Origin: Cyclobacteriaceae bacterium
Lineage (GTDB): Bacteria; Bacteroidota; Bacteroidia; Cytophagales; Cyclobacteriaceae
DNA: 64,000 nt
Assembly (NCBI GenBank): GCA_030584025.1
Contig: CP129487.1
Location: forward strand, 3,057,001 to 3,121,000
Reading direction: 5' to 3'
Of the stretch, positions 33,964 to 42,634 are shown piece after piece (the stretch's first letter is position 1; the number at the start of each line of letters is the position of its first letter). The notes under the pieces are model-generated. The model made no database searches and had not been told where the DNA came from. It saw only the letters and a program-made list of their open reading frames with translations. A program made the position numbers and the translations under genes.

Positions 33964-34509
33964 ATGCAGAAGAAACTCATTCTCGATTCGGACCTGCTGG
34001 ATATAACCTTAAGCCGTCTTTGCCAGCAACTCATTGAAAATCATGGTGATTTTGAAAACAGCGTAATTCTTGGGCTTCAGCCAAGAGGCGTTTTTTTGGC
34101 TGAAATCATCCACAAAAAACTCCAGAAATTAACAAAAAAAGAGGTGCCTTTGGGCTACCTCGATGCCACCTTTCACCGCGATGATTTTCGAAGACGTGAA
34201 ATCCCTGCAAAAGCAAGTGAGGTTCGGATTCCGTTTATCATAGAAGACAAAAAAGTGATTCTGGTTGATGATGTGCTCTTTACTGGCCGAACCGTAAGAG
34301 CCGCGTTGGATGCCATGATCGCCTTTGGAAGACCCGCCCGTGTTGAACTGTTGGTTCTGATTGACAGACGTCACACACGCGACTTACCAATTGCACCAGA
34401 CTATGTAGGCAAAACTGTAAATACATTGGCATCGCAAAAAGTTTTGGTAGAACTGGAAGCGCAAGGTCATGAACAAAATAAAATCTGGCTGATTAATAAT
34501 AAAGATTGA
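33964..34509 (+). CDS. pyrR: PyrR-type uracil phosphoribosyltransferase
   Basis: The 181-residue protein has the PRPP-binding motif ILVDDVLFTGRTVRAALDA near residues 99-117 and the PyrR segments LGLQPRGVFLAEII and PLGYLDATFHRDDF. In Firmicutes PyrR binds pyr mRNA leaders and makes UMP from uracil. In this gene the promoter leaves no leader, so local mRNA-binding control is unlikely, and the enzymatic role or control elsewhere is more likely. It is followed two bases later by pyrB. Confidence 0.9.
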   Translation: MQKKLILDSDLLDITLSRLCQQLIENHGDFENSVILGLQPRGVFLAEIIHKKLQKLTKKEVPLGYLDATFHRDDFRRREIPAKASEVRIPFIIEDKKVILVDDVLFTGRTVRAALDAMIAFGRPARVELLVLIDRRHTRDLPIAPDYVGKTVNTLASQKVLVELEAQGHEQNKIWLINNKD

Positions 34510-34511
34510 GC

Positions 34512-35438
34512 ATGTCGAAGCTGAGTAAAAAACATCTTCTAGGAATAAAAGACATCACCACTCAGGACATTCAACTTATTTTTGAAACAGCCGATACATT
34601 CAAAGATGTTTTGAATCGTCCCATCAAGAAAGTTCCTTCCTTGCGCGACATTACTATCGCCAACATCTTTTTTGAAAACTCAACCCGCACACGACTTTCT
34701 TTCGAGCTTGCTGAAAAAAGGCTTTCGGCTGATGTGGTGAATTTCTCAGCCTCCACCAGCTCGGTAAAAAAAGGCGAAACCTTGTTGGATACCGTCAACA
34801 ATATTCTCGCAATGAAAGTGGATATGGTGGTGATGCGACACGCAAGCCCCGGTGCCCCGCATTACCTCGCAAGACACATCAAGGCAAACATTGTTAATGC
34901 CGGAGATGGAACACACGAACACCCCACGCAAGCCTTGCTGGATGCTTACTCCATCCGCGAAAAATTAGGAGACGTTTCCGGTAAAAAAATCGCCATCATT
35001 GGCGATATACTACACTCACGCGTAGCCCTATCCAACATTTTCGCGCTTCAAAAACTTGGCGCTAAAGTGATGGTGTGCGGACCACCAACGTTGTTGCCTA
35101 AATTCATTTCTCACACCGGAGTGTTGGTAGAAACCGATGTTAAAAAAGCATTAGCCTGGTGCGATGTTGCCAATGTACTGCGTATTCAATTAGAGCGTCA
35201 ACAGATAAAATATTTTCCTTCCCTGCGCGAATACTCGCTCTACTATGGCATCAATAAAAAGATGCTGGATGCACTGAAAAAGCCAATTGTGTTGATGCAC
35301 CCCGGCCCAATAAATCGGGGCGTGGAATTAAGCAGCGATGCAGCCGACTCACATCACGCTGTAATACTCGATCAGGTAGAAAATGGCGTAGCGATACGAA
35401 TGGCCGTACTTTATTTGCTTGCGGGCAGCGCCAACTAA
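34512..35438 (+). CDS. pyrB: Aspartate carbamoyltransferase catalytic chain
   Basis: It joins carbamoyl phosphate and aspartate in pyrimidine synthesis. The carbamoyl-phosphate motif FFENSTRTRLSFE lies near residues 55-67. Other landmarks are MRHASPGAPHYLA, the HPTQALLDAY block and the closing MHPGPINRGVELSSD. The length of 309 residues from the ATG at 34512 is normal; an in-frame TTG two codons upstream is ignored. No pyrI regulatory-chain gene follows; the gene ends at a terminator. It is co-transcribed with pyrR. Confidence 0.95.
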   Translation: MSKLSKKHLLGIKDITTQDIQLIFETADTFKDVLNRPIKKVPSLRDITIANIFFENSTRTRLSFELAEKRLSADVVNFSASTSSVKKGETLLDTVNNILAMKVDMVVMRHASPGAPHYLARHIKANIVNAGDGTHEHPTQALLDAYSIREKLGDVSGKKIAIIGDILHSRVALSNIFALQKLGAKVMVCGPPTLLPKFISHTGVLVETDVKKALAWCDVANVLRIQLERQQIKYFPSLREYSLYYGINKKMLDALKKPIVLMHPGPINRGVELSSDAADSHHAVILDQVENGVAIRMAVLYLLAGSAN

Positions 35439-35474
35439 TCATTTATTTTGCGATTTGCTGTTTTTCCTACATCA

Positions 35475-35496
35475 CCGGCCCGTTCGGGCGGTTTTT
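35475..35496 (+). terminator. Terminator of pyrR-pyrB
   Basis: GC-rich stem CCG-g-CCCG/CGGG-CGG with a single bulge and a two-base apical gap, followed by five T. It lies 36 bases after the pyrB stop. Confidence 0.7.
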
Positions 35497-35498
35497 AG

Positions 35499-35506
35499 TA
35501 ACTTTG
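35499..35506 (+). promoter_or_regulatory. -7 box of the cystathionine beta-synthase gene
   Basis: TAACTTTG fully matches TAnnTTTG, directly after the pyrB terminator and 29 bases before the ATG. The -33 element is poor and would lie within the terminator stem. Confidence 0.55.
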
Positions 35507-35535
35507 CGCACTCGAAATTAAAATCCTCCTGATTC

Positions 35536-36912
35536 ATGCATTATCACAACTCCATTATTGAAACCATTGGAAATACCCCACTTATTAAACTGAATAAGGT
35601 ATTTAAGGGAATTCCAGGTACCGTGTTGGCAAAAGTTGAATATTTCAATCCTGGAAATTCAACCAAAGATCGCATGGCGATAAAGATGGTTGAGGATGCT
35701 GAAAAGGCTGGCATTTTAAAACCAGGAGGAACCATTATTGAAGGTACTTCCGGAAACACCGGTATGGGATTGGCGCTTGCCGCGGTAGCCAAAGGTTACC
35801 GTTGCATCTTTACTATGGCTGATAAACAATCGCAGGAGAAGATTAATATTTTGAAGGCAGTAGGCGCAGAGGTTATTGTGTGCCCGACAAACGTTGCCCC
35901 GGACGATCCTCGCTCCTACTATTCGATCGCCCGAAAACTCAACAAAGAAATTCCAAATTCATTCTATCCAAATCAATACGATAATCCATCTAACGCCCAG
36001 GCACATTACGAAACTACCGGCCCAGAAATCTGGAAACAGACGGATGGAAAAATAACACACTACGTGGCTACGGTTGGCACTGGTGGATCCATGTGCGGTA
36101 CGGCTAAATTTTTGAAGGAGCAGAACAGCAACGTAGTGAGTGTCGGTATAGATACCTACGGATCAGTATTTAAAAAATACAAAGAGACAGGAATTTTTGA
36201 CGAGAATGAAATTTACCCTTACCTGACAGAAGGTTTCGGAGAAGATATTCTACCCAAGAACGTTAACTTCGATGTGATTGATCTCTTCATCAAGGTTACC
36301 GATAAAGATGGCGCTTTAATGACACGCAGACTTGCGCGTGAAGAAGGACTGTTCATTGGATGGTCGAGTGGCTCGGCCGTACACGGTGCATTGGAGTATG
36401 CCCGTACTAACCTGAAGAAAGATGATGTTATGGTTATTCTTCTTCCTGACCATGGCACCCGCTACCTGGCAAAGGTGTACAACGATCAGTGGATGAAAGA
36501 CCACGGTTTTCTGGAAACAAAATCATTCAGTACAAAAGCCAAAGATATTATTGCTGTACGCAATGGTCACGATGGACTTGTTACGGTTGAGCCGAAAGCA
36601 CGGGTAAGTGATGTGATTTTATTGCTTAACCGCGAAGGAATTGATCAGATTCCCGTTACTGAAAACGATCAGTTTGTTGGCAGCGTAAGTTCATCTACCC
36701 TGCTTGAAAAAATGATTGAGGATCCGCAACTGCGGGAAAAAACAGTTGGTGAGGTAATGGATAAACCCATGTTATTCGTTGCCCCTGACAGCACGTTGGA
36801 TGTCCTTTCTTCCCTGCTAAACCGGGAAAATAAGGCCGTATTGATTCGTGATGAAACACAAAAAGTGCACATCATAACACAGCACGATTTGTTACGCGCG
36901 ATGACCAGTTAA
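35536..36912 (+). CDS. Cystathionine beta-synthase with tandem CBS domains
   Basis: A pyridoxal-phosphate enzyme of the cysteine-synthase fold joined to a CBS-pair domain. The lysine that binds the cofactor is Lys44 in GNSTKDRMA. The glycine-rich phosphate loop is EGTSGNTGMGLALA, and the SSGSAVHGALEYA helix is typical. Residues about 340-458 carry two CBS motifs, which bind adenosyl ligands in relatives. There is no N-terminal heme domain as in mammals. The 458-residue length matches bacterial CBS. It condenses homocysteine with serine, or can act as a cysteine synthase. It has its own promoter. Confidence 0.92.
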   Translation: MHYHNSIIETIGNTPLIKLNKVFKGIPGTVLAKVEYFNPGNSTKDRMAIKMVEDAEKAGILKPGGTIIEGTSGNTGMGLALAAVAKGYRCIFTMADKQSQEKINILKAVGAEVIVCPTNVAPDDPRSYYSIARKLNKEIPNSFYPNQYDNPSNAQAHYETTGPEIWKQTDGKITHYVATVGTGGSMCGTAKFLKEQNSNVVSVGIDTYGSVFKKYKETGIFDENEIYPYLTEGFGEDILPKNVNFDVIDLFIKVTDKDGALMTRRLAREEGLFIGWSSGSAVHGALEYARTNLKKDDVMVILLPDHGTRYLAKVYNDQWMKDHGFLETKSFSTKAKDIIAVRNGHDGLVTVEPKARVSDVILLLNREGIDQIPVTENDQFVGSVSSSTLLEKMIEDPQLREKTVGEVMDKPMLFVAPDSTLDVLSSLLNRENKAVLIRDETQKVHIITQHDLLRAMTS

Positions 36913-36929
36913 TTATCAACTGGCTTGTG

Positions 36930-38456
36930 ATGGGAAGAAGGGTATCTCCTTTTATTGTTTTTGTTGGTCTAATCATTACGCTGAGGCTTGCTGCGCAAAC
37001 GCCTTTGCCAGATAGCCTGCAACGCTTTGCGCAGTTGCCCAAAGATTCAGTGTATGTTAACACACTGAACGAATTGGCTACTGCCTCGCTCCGTAACAAT
37101 CCTATTGCATCCCGAAAAATTGCACAACATGTTTCTGAAATAGCCCAGCAAATAGACTATACCAAAGGTTTTGCGCGTGCACTCACAATTGTAGGTAACT
37201 CCTACTGGTACGAAGGCGTGTTTGAACTGGCTCAAAGCTATTACCTGCAGGCTGCACGGGAATACCAAACCATCGGAGATAGTATCGGGCTTGGGCAGAC
37301 CTACAACAACATTGGCGAAGTTTATAAGCGACTGGAAAATCCGGATAAAGCCTTGGAGTTTTTAGTAAAATCTGCTGAATTAAAGAAGCGGGATGCTGCC
37401 ACACGAGCCATTACGCTGTATAATATCGGAGAGCAGTACCTAATGGTTGGTGATTTAAAAGCCGCCAATGAGTATTACGAAAACTCGATTTCGCAAGCCA
37501 TCCGCGATAATAATAAACGGGTAATTGCCTACAACTACATGGGCTTTGGATTGATTAGCCAGAAACAAAACAAACTGGAGAACGCATTGGATTACTTTAC
37601 CCGTGCAGAAAAAATGCTCTCAGAAATTGGGGAAATCAGGATATTGATACAGGTCTATCACCACCAGGCAGACACCTACAAAATGCTAAAACTGTTTGAA
37701 AAAGCAGACCGATGCCTCACGTTTGCCAACGAAATGGCCTTGTTTGTAAAAGCGACTGATTTGTTGGTAACTAACTATCAAAAGAAATCGCAATTGGATT
37801 CACTTCGTGGCAATTATACCGGAGCGCTTGAAAATTTATACAAGCACAATCAGTTAAAAGACAGCGTATACAACCTGACTAAGACAGAACAGATTGCCCG
37901 CATGCAAATGGTCTATCAAAACGAAGTACAGGAAGAAGAAAACCGTAAGCTTCGATCGGAAAAAGCCCTGCGCGATGCCCAACTCAAACAACAAAAGCAA
38001 ATCATCATTGTCATTAGTCTCGGGCTTATACTGGCTGGGGTAATGACCTGGGTACTACTTGTGCAGAGAAGAAAGATTCTTTCTGTGAACGCATTGCTGA
38101 AAAGTAAGTCAGAGGAAATTCATAGTCAGAAAATTGCCATTGAGCTTCAGGCTACGGCCCTGATCAAACTCAATGAAGAACTTCAGCAACTGAACAAAAC
38201 ACTTGAAGATCGTATTGAAGAATGCACACAACAACTCACTGTACAAAATCAAAAACTCACCGAGTACACGTTTGTAAATGCGCATAAGCTTCGCGCCCCG
38301 GTATCCAGCATTCTTGGTCTAATTAACCTGATGGATCAGGCCAATGAGTCAGAAAAGCAGGTAATTATGAATCATCTTAAAACCTGCAGTGAACAACTCG
38401 ATCAGATTACACGGCAAATCAGCCGTACGCTTGAAAGTGGGATTATTGAAAATTAA
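36930..38456 (+). CDS. TPR membrane protein ending in a HisKA-like segment without an ATPase domain
   Basis: The ATG at 36930 (preceded by an in-frame GTG) gives a signal peptide, VSPFIVFVGLIITLRLAA-Q. Residues about 40-330 carry TPR units (SLGLGQTYNNIGEVYKRLENPDKALEF; YNYMGFGLISQKQNKLENAL). One membrane span lies at about 350-375, followed by a coiled coil. Near the end is VNAHKLRAPVSSILGLINLM with His452, the DHp core of many kinases of this phylum. The protein stops 56 residues later, without a HATPase domain. This could be a phosphotransfer or dimerisation partner for another kinase such as the TPR kinase at 26.4 kb, or a decayed kinase. The stop is clean and the next gene is convergent. 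Confidence 0.8.
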   Translation: MGRRVSPFIVFVGLIITLRLAAQTPLPDSLQRFAQLPKDSVYVNTLNELATASLRNNPIASRKIAQHVSEIAQQIDYTKGFARALTIVGNSYWYEGVFELAQSYYLQAAREYQTIGDSIGLGQTYNNIGEVYKRLENPDKALEFLVKSAELKKRDAATRAITLYNIGEQYLMVGDLKAANEYYENSISQAIRDNNKRVIAYNYMGFGLISQKQNKLENALDYFTRAEKMLSEIGEIRILIQVYHHQADTYKMLKLFEKADRCLTFANEMALFVKATDLLVTNYQKKSQLDSLRGNYTGALENLYKHNQLKDSVYNLTKTEQIARMQMVYQNEVQEEENRKLRSEKALRDAQLKQQKQIIIVISLGLILAGVMTWVLLVQRRKILSVNALLKSKSEEIHSQKIAIELQATALIKLNEELQQLNKTLEDRIEECTQQLTVQNQKLTEYTFVNAHKLRAPVSSILGLINLMDQANESEKQVIMNHLKTCSEQLDQITRQISRTLESGIIEN

Positions 38457-38462
38457 TCAAAC

Positions 38463-38493
38463 AAAAAAGCCCCGCTTCTTAGTGAGGCCTTTC
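38463..38493. terminator. Degenerate terminator-like hairpin
   Basis: AAAGCCCCGC can pair with the arm around GTGAGGCCTTT, with one bulge and one mismatch, followed by a broken T-tract. It lies between two convergent genes. Weak evidence. Confidence 0.35.
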
Positions 38494-38511
38494 TGAAATC
38501 TCAATACAGGA

Positions 38512-39723
38512 TTAGTTTTCTAAAATTTCTATTTCAACGCGAACATTATTCTGAGCCTGTGTATGAAGCTTATCTACAAGAGGACGTTTCCCTCCCCAGG
38601 CTTTTATTTGCATGCGTGACGCATCAATACCATTTGCAACAAGATAATCGCGGATAATTTCTGCGCGAACTTCTGAAAGTTTCTTAGCAGAACCAAAACC
38701 ATCTTTTGTATCGGTTAAACTGAAGAAGTTGTCCGATTTTTCATCTTTCGAAATAATTTTACCTGATGCATTTCCATTGGTATGTCCATGAATGCGTATC
38801 TTATAGTTTGGATTCTCCTTCAACATATCCAGCAAGCTGTTTACTTCCCAACGGGATTCAGGACGCATTACTGCGGCATCTTTAAAAAAGTAAACGTTAT
38901 ACATGACAGCAATATCACCTTTTTGTAAACGAACCAACTCAAACGGAACGACATACTTATCTTCTTCAAAAGTGATAGTTTCCTCCTGCGGATCGTTGAA
39001 GCTCACATTTTTCTGAACCTTACGGTAACCAAACACTTCACACAACAGAGAGATGTTGCCGGATGAAGTTCCTGGCGAGGAGACTTGAACCGCCTTGTTG
39101 CCCTCGTAGGTACCTAATTTTCTTGAACGTTCAACGTCAATCACATCTACGTTACCTTCCAATTGGGAACTGTTATCGGCCCGGTAAATTTTAAAAAAGA
39201 AATTCTTCTGCTTATCATCATTTGCAGGCAGCGGCTTCTCCACTTCCGCTTCTTCCTCAACCATTTCCTCAACTTTTTCAGTTGCTACGACTGGTTCTTC
39301 AGTAATATTCGCTTGCATGGCGGGCGAATCGGTAGGTTTAACAGACTCAATGGCCTCTTCCGTTACCGGATTAATGTCGCTACCTTTTACTATACCCCTA
39401 TCGCTACCCAAAGGACCGCTATATACCCAGGTATCATTGTACGGAGAGTTTGCCTGCAAGCGCAACGCCTCTGCAATCGCCTCCTGACGATCCTTGGTTT
39501 TAAGGATGTAAACATAGTAGAGATTTCGGTTGGGGTTAATCTCATACGTTACCTTGAATTCGGAAGAAGCCTTTGACGAAAATTTCACTGCGTTCTTTTT
39601 GAATTCAAATGCACCAATCACAACATAGTTGGGGTACTGCGGGTCTGGTAATTGACCTGGGGCTTTAAAAGCTGATTGGAAAATCAGAAGCCCGACTAAA
39701 CCAAAAAAATAGCACTTTTTCAT
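38512..39723 (-). CDS. OmpA-family outer-membrane protein
   Basis: A 403-residue exported protein with a signal peptide (residues 1-23). The N-terminal 90 residues (YVVIGAFEFKKNAVKFSSKAS; YYVYILKTKDRQEAIAEALRLQ) look like a SPOR-type domain that binds denuded peptidoglycan glycans. The middle third is a low-complexity acidic linker. The C-terminal OmpA domain has YFFKDAAVMRPESRWEVNSL, the peptidoglycan-binding segment IRIHGHTNGNASG, then LSEVRAEIIRDYLVANGID. Asp/Arg positions for diaminopimelate binding are conserved. It would tether the outer membrane to the cell wall. Transcribed alone. Confidence 0.8.
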   Translation of the reverse strand: MKKCYFFGLVGLLIFQSAFKAPGQLPDPQYPNYVVIGAFEFKKNAVKFSSKASSEFKVTYEINPNRNLYYVYILKTKDRQEAIAEALRLQANSPYNDTWVYSGPLGSDRGIVKGSDINPVTEEAIESVKPTDSPAMQANITEEPVVATEKVEEMVEEEAEVEKPLPANDDKQKNFFFKIYRADNSSQLEGNVDVIDVERSRKLGTYEGNKAVQVSSPGTSSGNISLLCEVFGYRKVQKNVSFNDPQEETITFEEDKYVVPFELVRLQKGDIAVMYNVYFFKDAAVMRPESRWEVNSLLDMLKENPNYKIRIHGHTNGNASGKIISKDEKSDNFFSLTDTKDGFGSAKKLSEVRAEIIRDYLVANGIDASRMQIKAWGGKRPLVDKLHTQAQNNVRVEIEILEN

Positions 39724-39748
39724 TAGTGACAGGGTTTATTAACAGCTA

Positions 39749-39773
39749 CAAAGGTAGCTACATATCAAATATA
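39749..39773 (-). promoter_or_regulatory. Two candidate -7 boxes before the OmpA-family gene
   Basis: On the minus strand TACCTTTG (39756-39749) and TATATTTG (39773-39766) both match TAnnTTTG. The second has a TTTT 19 bases upstream as a near -33 element and is the better candidate. A short inverted repeat GCTAC/GTAGC brackets the first. Confidence 0.5.
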
Positions 39774-39816
39774 GAATTAAATATATATGTTTAAAACATT
39801 ACATATCAGATATTTA

Positions 39817-42183
39817 TCATTTTGATACTACTTCAAACCGGCTCTCCAAGAGAAGGCCGGAGTCATCCACCAGGGTTAAAATATGCTGTCCTTCGCCCGG
39901 ATTTACAGGAAATCGGTGATTTTTAGTGGTATTTCCAAGGTATTCCCCATCCAGGTGCCAGTATACAACCGAAGCGGAATTTCGGTGGGCGAGCTCAAAA
40001 ACGGCATTTCCAGGCTCTCCGTCAAGGTCGCGGGGAATGAAGATTCGGGCTTCCGCCTTTGGATATAGCAATTCCATGGGCTGCAAACTTACTTCATCGC
40101 CACAGCCTGGCTTCAGCGCAGGGAGGGCTTTATAGGATACGTTTTTCGGCTTGAAATAGTGCTCCTGAACAGGAGGCAATACAAACCAGTTCAGGCTAAT
40201 CATTTCGCTGGGAGGAACGCAACCTGAGTACACGCGGTGCTTTAAATCATGGGTAAGGTGCACACGTTTATGATACGTACAGGCCCGTGCCTCAAGGCCT
40301 TTAGGGGTAACCCAAACCGTATCGGGCTGCTCACAAAATTCTCCCAGACGCAAGCCACTGGTTGAACAAACCGCTACTTGTTCCATTTCTAATAAGGGTT
40401 CTTGAAACCAGGCATTGCCTGGCAGCAAGGAAAAAATATCAAACATGATCGGAGCAGCTGCCTCTGTTCCGGTAAGTCCCGGCCTGCCTTCACCATCGGC
40501 ATTGCCTACCCAAATGCCCACGGCATATTGTGGTGTAATGCCCACGGCCCAACCATCGCGATGGCCAAAGCTTGTACCGGTTTTCCAGGCTATCTTTTTC
40601 GAACTGTAAAAATTTCGCCAACCGGTTTCCTCACCAGGTCGGTAAACTTCCTTTAATACATCAAGTGTGTGATAAATAGCTGAAGCTGTGAATACAGACG
40701 ATGGCGCCAAGGCATTTTCAGAATTTTTCTGCTTTCTTCGAGTTAGGTAATTAGGCCCATGATAATCTTCATCGGAATACCGAAGCGATTGCGAACGCAT
40801 GAAATATCTATTCAACACCCTCGCCATGGAGGCATACATGCCGGTAATGTCCCACAATTTTCCTTCAGCGCCTCCCAAAATAAGTGATAACCCATAGTGG
40901 TCAGGATGTTGGTAAAGGGAAGTCATACCCGTTCGTTTCAACAGAGTATGAAATTTTTCATATCGGTAGTCGCGCAGCATGTGCACAGCCGGAACATTTA
41001 AGGAACGGATTAACGCCTGATCTGCCGGAACTGCACCATCAAATTCACGCTTGAAATTTTTGGGAGCAAACCCGTTAATAACCAGCGGAACGTCAGGCAA
41101 CAGCGTGTGTCGAAGAATTTTTCCTTCATCCAGCATAGCCGCGTACAGAAAGGGTTTCAGAATACTTCCTGTACTTCGTGGAGCGTTGATCACATCCACT
41201 TCTTCACTGTGATAGCCCGACTCTTCCACCGCTGTATTTCCCACATAAGCAAGAACATCACCGGTCTCAACATCCAACACCAATGCAGCTGCATTGTAAA
41301 TTTGATTTCCAACCAAATGTTTGTGATGATCCTGAATAATTTGTTCAACCCTTCTTTGAATACCGGAGTGCAAGGTTGAACGCACACGTGTTTGCGCCCG
41401 CCCATCACGTGTTATGCGTTGCAACAAATGCCGGGCATACCGAGGTAAGGGGGCAGATTGATCAGGAATCACTTCTGACTTGGCAAGCTCACAGGTAACG
41501 TCATCAATCAATCCGGCTTGTTGAAGCTTATCCAACAAAGCGTTTCGCTTGGCAAGAAGTTTTTCCCGGTTCTTTCCAGGGTGGATCAACGCAGGGGCAT
41601 TAGGCAATACAGCCAACATGGCGGCTTCACCCCATGAAAGTTCATGTACATCACGACCAAAGTATCGCCAGCAGGCAGCTTCCAAACCAACTACGTTTCC
41701 GCCATAAGGTGCATGCGAGGCATACAAGGTCAGAATTTCGTCTTTAGAATATCGAAGTTCCAGTCGCGTAGCCAGAATAACTTCATACAACTTTTCGAAA
41801 TAGGTTCGCTTTTTTCCTTTACGGGATAATCGGATTACTTGCATGGAAATGGTACTGCCTCCACTAATAACCTTTCCAGCGTTTATATTTTGTCTGATGG
41901 CACGTGCCATGGCTCGCACATCAACACCCCAGTGTTTCTTGAAGCGCTTATCTTCAAAATGAATAATAGCTTGAACAAACTTATCCGGAACGGTATCGAG
42001 CTGGGGGAACCGCCATTGCCCATCAGTAGCAATAGTGGCAGCCATCAACTCTCCTTCCTGATCTTCTAATACAGTTGAGCATGGATCATCAAACAAAGTT
42101 TCCGACAAAGCGAAATAATATGCTATACCTGAAATCAGTAAAACAACTAGCCCGATCCAACTTCTCCTGCTCATTCCCCTCAT
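39817..42183 (-). CDS. pbpC: Penicillin-binding protein 1C
   Basis: A bifunctional peptidoglycan glycosyltransferase/transpeptidase of the inner membrane. The membrane anchor is residues about 7-27 from the ATG at 42183. The GT51 domain has the catalytic Glu77 in HFEDKRF and the GGSTISMQV motif. The transpeptidase has Ser340 in the S-x-x-K motif (SILK), the SLN motif in RSLNVPA and the KTG motif in KTGTSFGHRDGW. The C-terminal 130 residues are the BiPBP_C domain of the PBP1C type. It lies downstream of an alpha-2-macroglobulin gene, an association known for E. coli pbpC-yfhM, with one small gene between them here. Confidence 0.93.
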   Translation of the reverse strand: MRGMSRRSWIGLVVLLISGIAYYFALSETLFDDPCSTVLEDQEGELMAATIATDGQWRFPQLDTVPDKFVQAIIHFEDKRFKKHWGVDVRAMARAIRQNINAGKVISGGSTISMQVIRLSRKGKKRTYFEKLYEVILATRLELRYSKDEILTLYASHAPYGGNVVGLEAACWRYFGRDVHELSWGEAAMLAVLPNAPALIHPGKNREKLLAKRNALLDKLQQAGLIDDVTCELAKSEVIPDQSAPLPRYARHLLQRITRDGRAQTRVRSTLHSGIQRRVEQIIQDHHKHLVGNQIYNAAALVLDVETGDVLAYVGNTAVEESGYHSEEVDVINAPRSTGSILKPFLYAAMLDEGKILRHTLLPDVPLVINGFAPKNFKREFDGAVPADQALIRSLNVPAVHMLRDYRYEKFHTLLKRTGMTSLYQHPDHYGLSLILGGAEGKLWDITGMYASMARVLNRYFMRSQSLRYSDEDYHGPNYLTRRKQKNSENALAPSSVFTASAIYHTLDVLKEVYRPGEETGWRNFYSSKKIAWKTGTSFGHRDGWAVGITPQYAVGIWVGNADGEGRPGLTGTEAAAPIMFDIFSLLPGNAWFQEPLLEMEQVAVCSTSGLRLGEFCEQPDTVWVTPKGLEARACTYHKRVHLTHDLKHRVYSGCVPPSEMISLNWFVLPPVQEHYFKPKNVSYKALPALKPGCGDEVSLQPMELLYPKAEARIFIPRDLDGEPGNAVFELAHRNSASVVYWHLDGEYLGNTTKNHRFPVNPGEGQHILTLVDDSGLLLESRFEVVSK

Positions 42184-42187
42184 TTCT

Positions 42188-42625
42188 TCATAGCATACGA
42201 TTAGCATGACGGGAAACAAGAACCCATCTCTTGCCCTCCTTCACATAAACTTCTGTGTACGATAACGGAAGATCAAATTCTTTATCTTCTCTTGATCCTT
42301 GAAACCTTCCGGTACCCGTAACAATGGCTGTGTTGCCATATAGCCTCACCTGTATTGCCTCAACATCTATCTGCTTATAAACAAGTTTGCCCGACTGTAT
42401 ATCATCAAAAACCTCAACTTTCGATTGTGTCCATCCATTTGAATGAATATACATCAATCGATCATCCAACAACAGATCAAGCGAATCGCGTTGCTTCTCT
42501 ATCAGCCATACAAACTTTTGCTTCGAAAGATTGAGTATGTATCGTTCAGTTTTCGACTGCGCCAATACAGAATCTGAAATCAGGACAGTCAATAACACGA
42601 GAATACCATTTCTAACGTTTCGCAT
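42188..42625 (-). CDS. Exported NTF2-like (DUF4440/SnoaL-type) protein
   Basis: A 145-residue protein with a signal peptide (residues 1-22, ending in LA-Q). The body has the cone-shaped NTF2 fold pattern: helix QKFVWLIEKQRDSLDLLLDDRLMYIHSNG, then TKVEVFDDIQSGKLVYKQID, then RLYGNTAIVTGTGRFQG. This matches DUF4440. Such domains bind small ligands or act as enzymes, and nothing defines which here. Its stop lies four bases before the pbpC start and it begins nine bases after the A2M gene, so all three are one transcription unit. Confidence 0.8.
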   Translation of the reverse strand: MRNVRNGILVLLTVLISDSVLAQSKTERYILNLSKQKFVWLIEKQRDSLDLLLDDRLMYIHSNGWTQSKVEVFDDIQSGKLVYKQIDVEAIQVRLYGNTAIVTGTGRFQGSREDKEFDLPLSYTEVYVKEGKRWVLVSRHANRML

Positions 42626-42634
42626 AATCCGATT

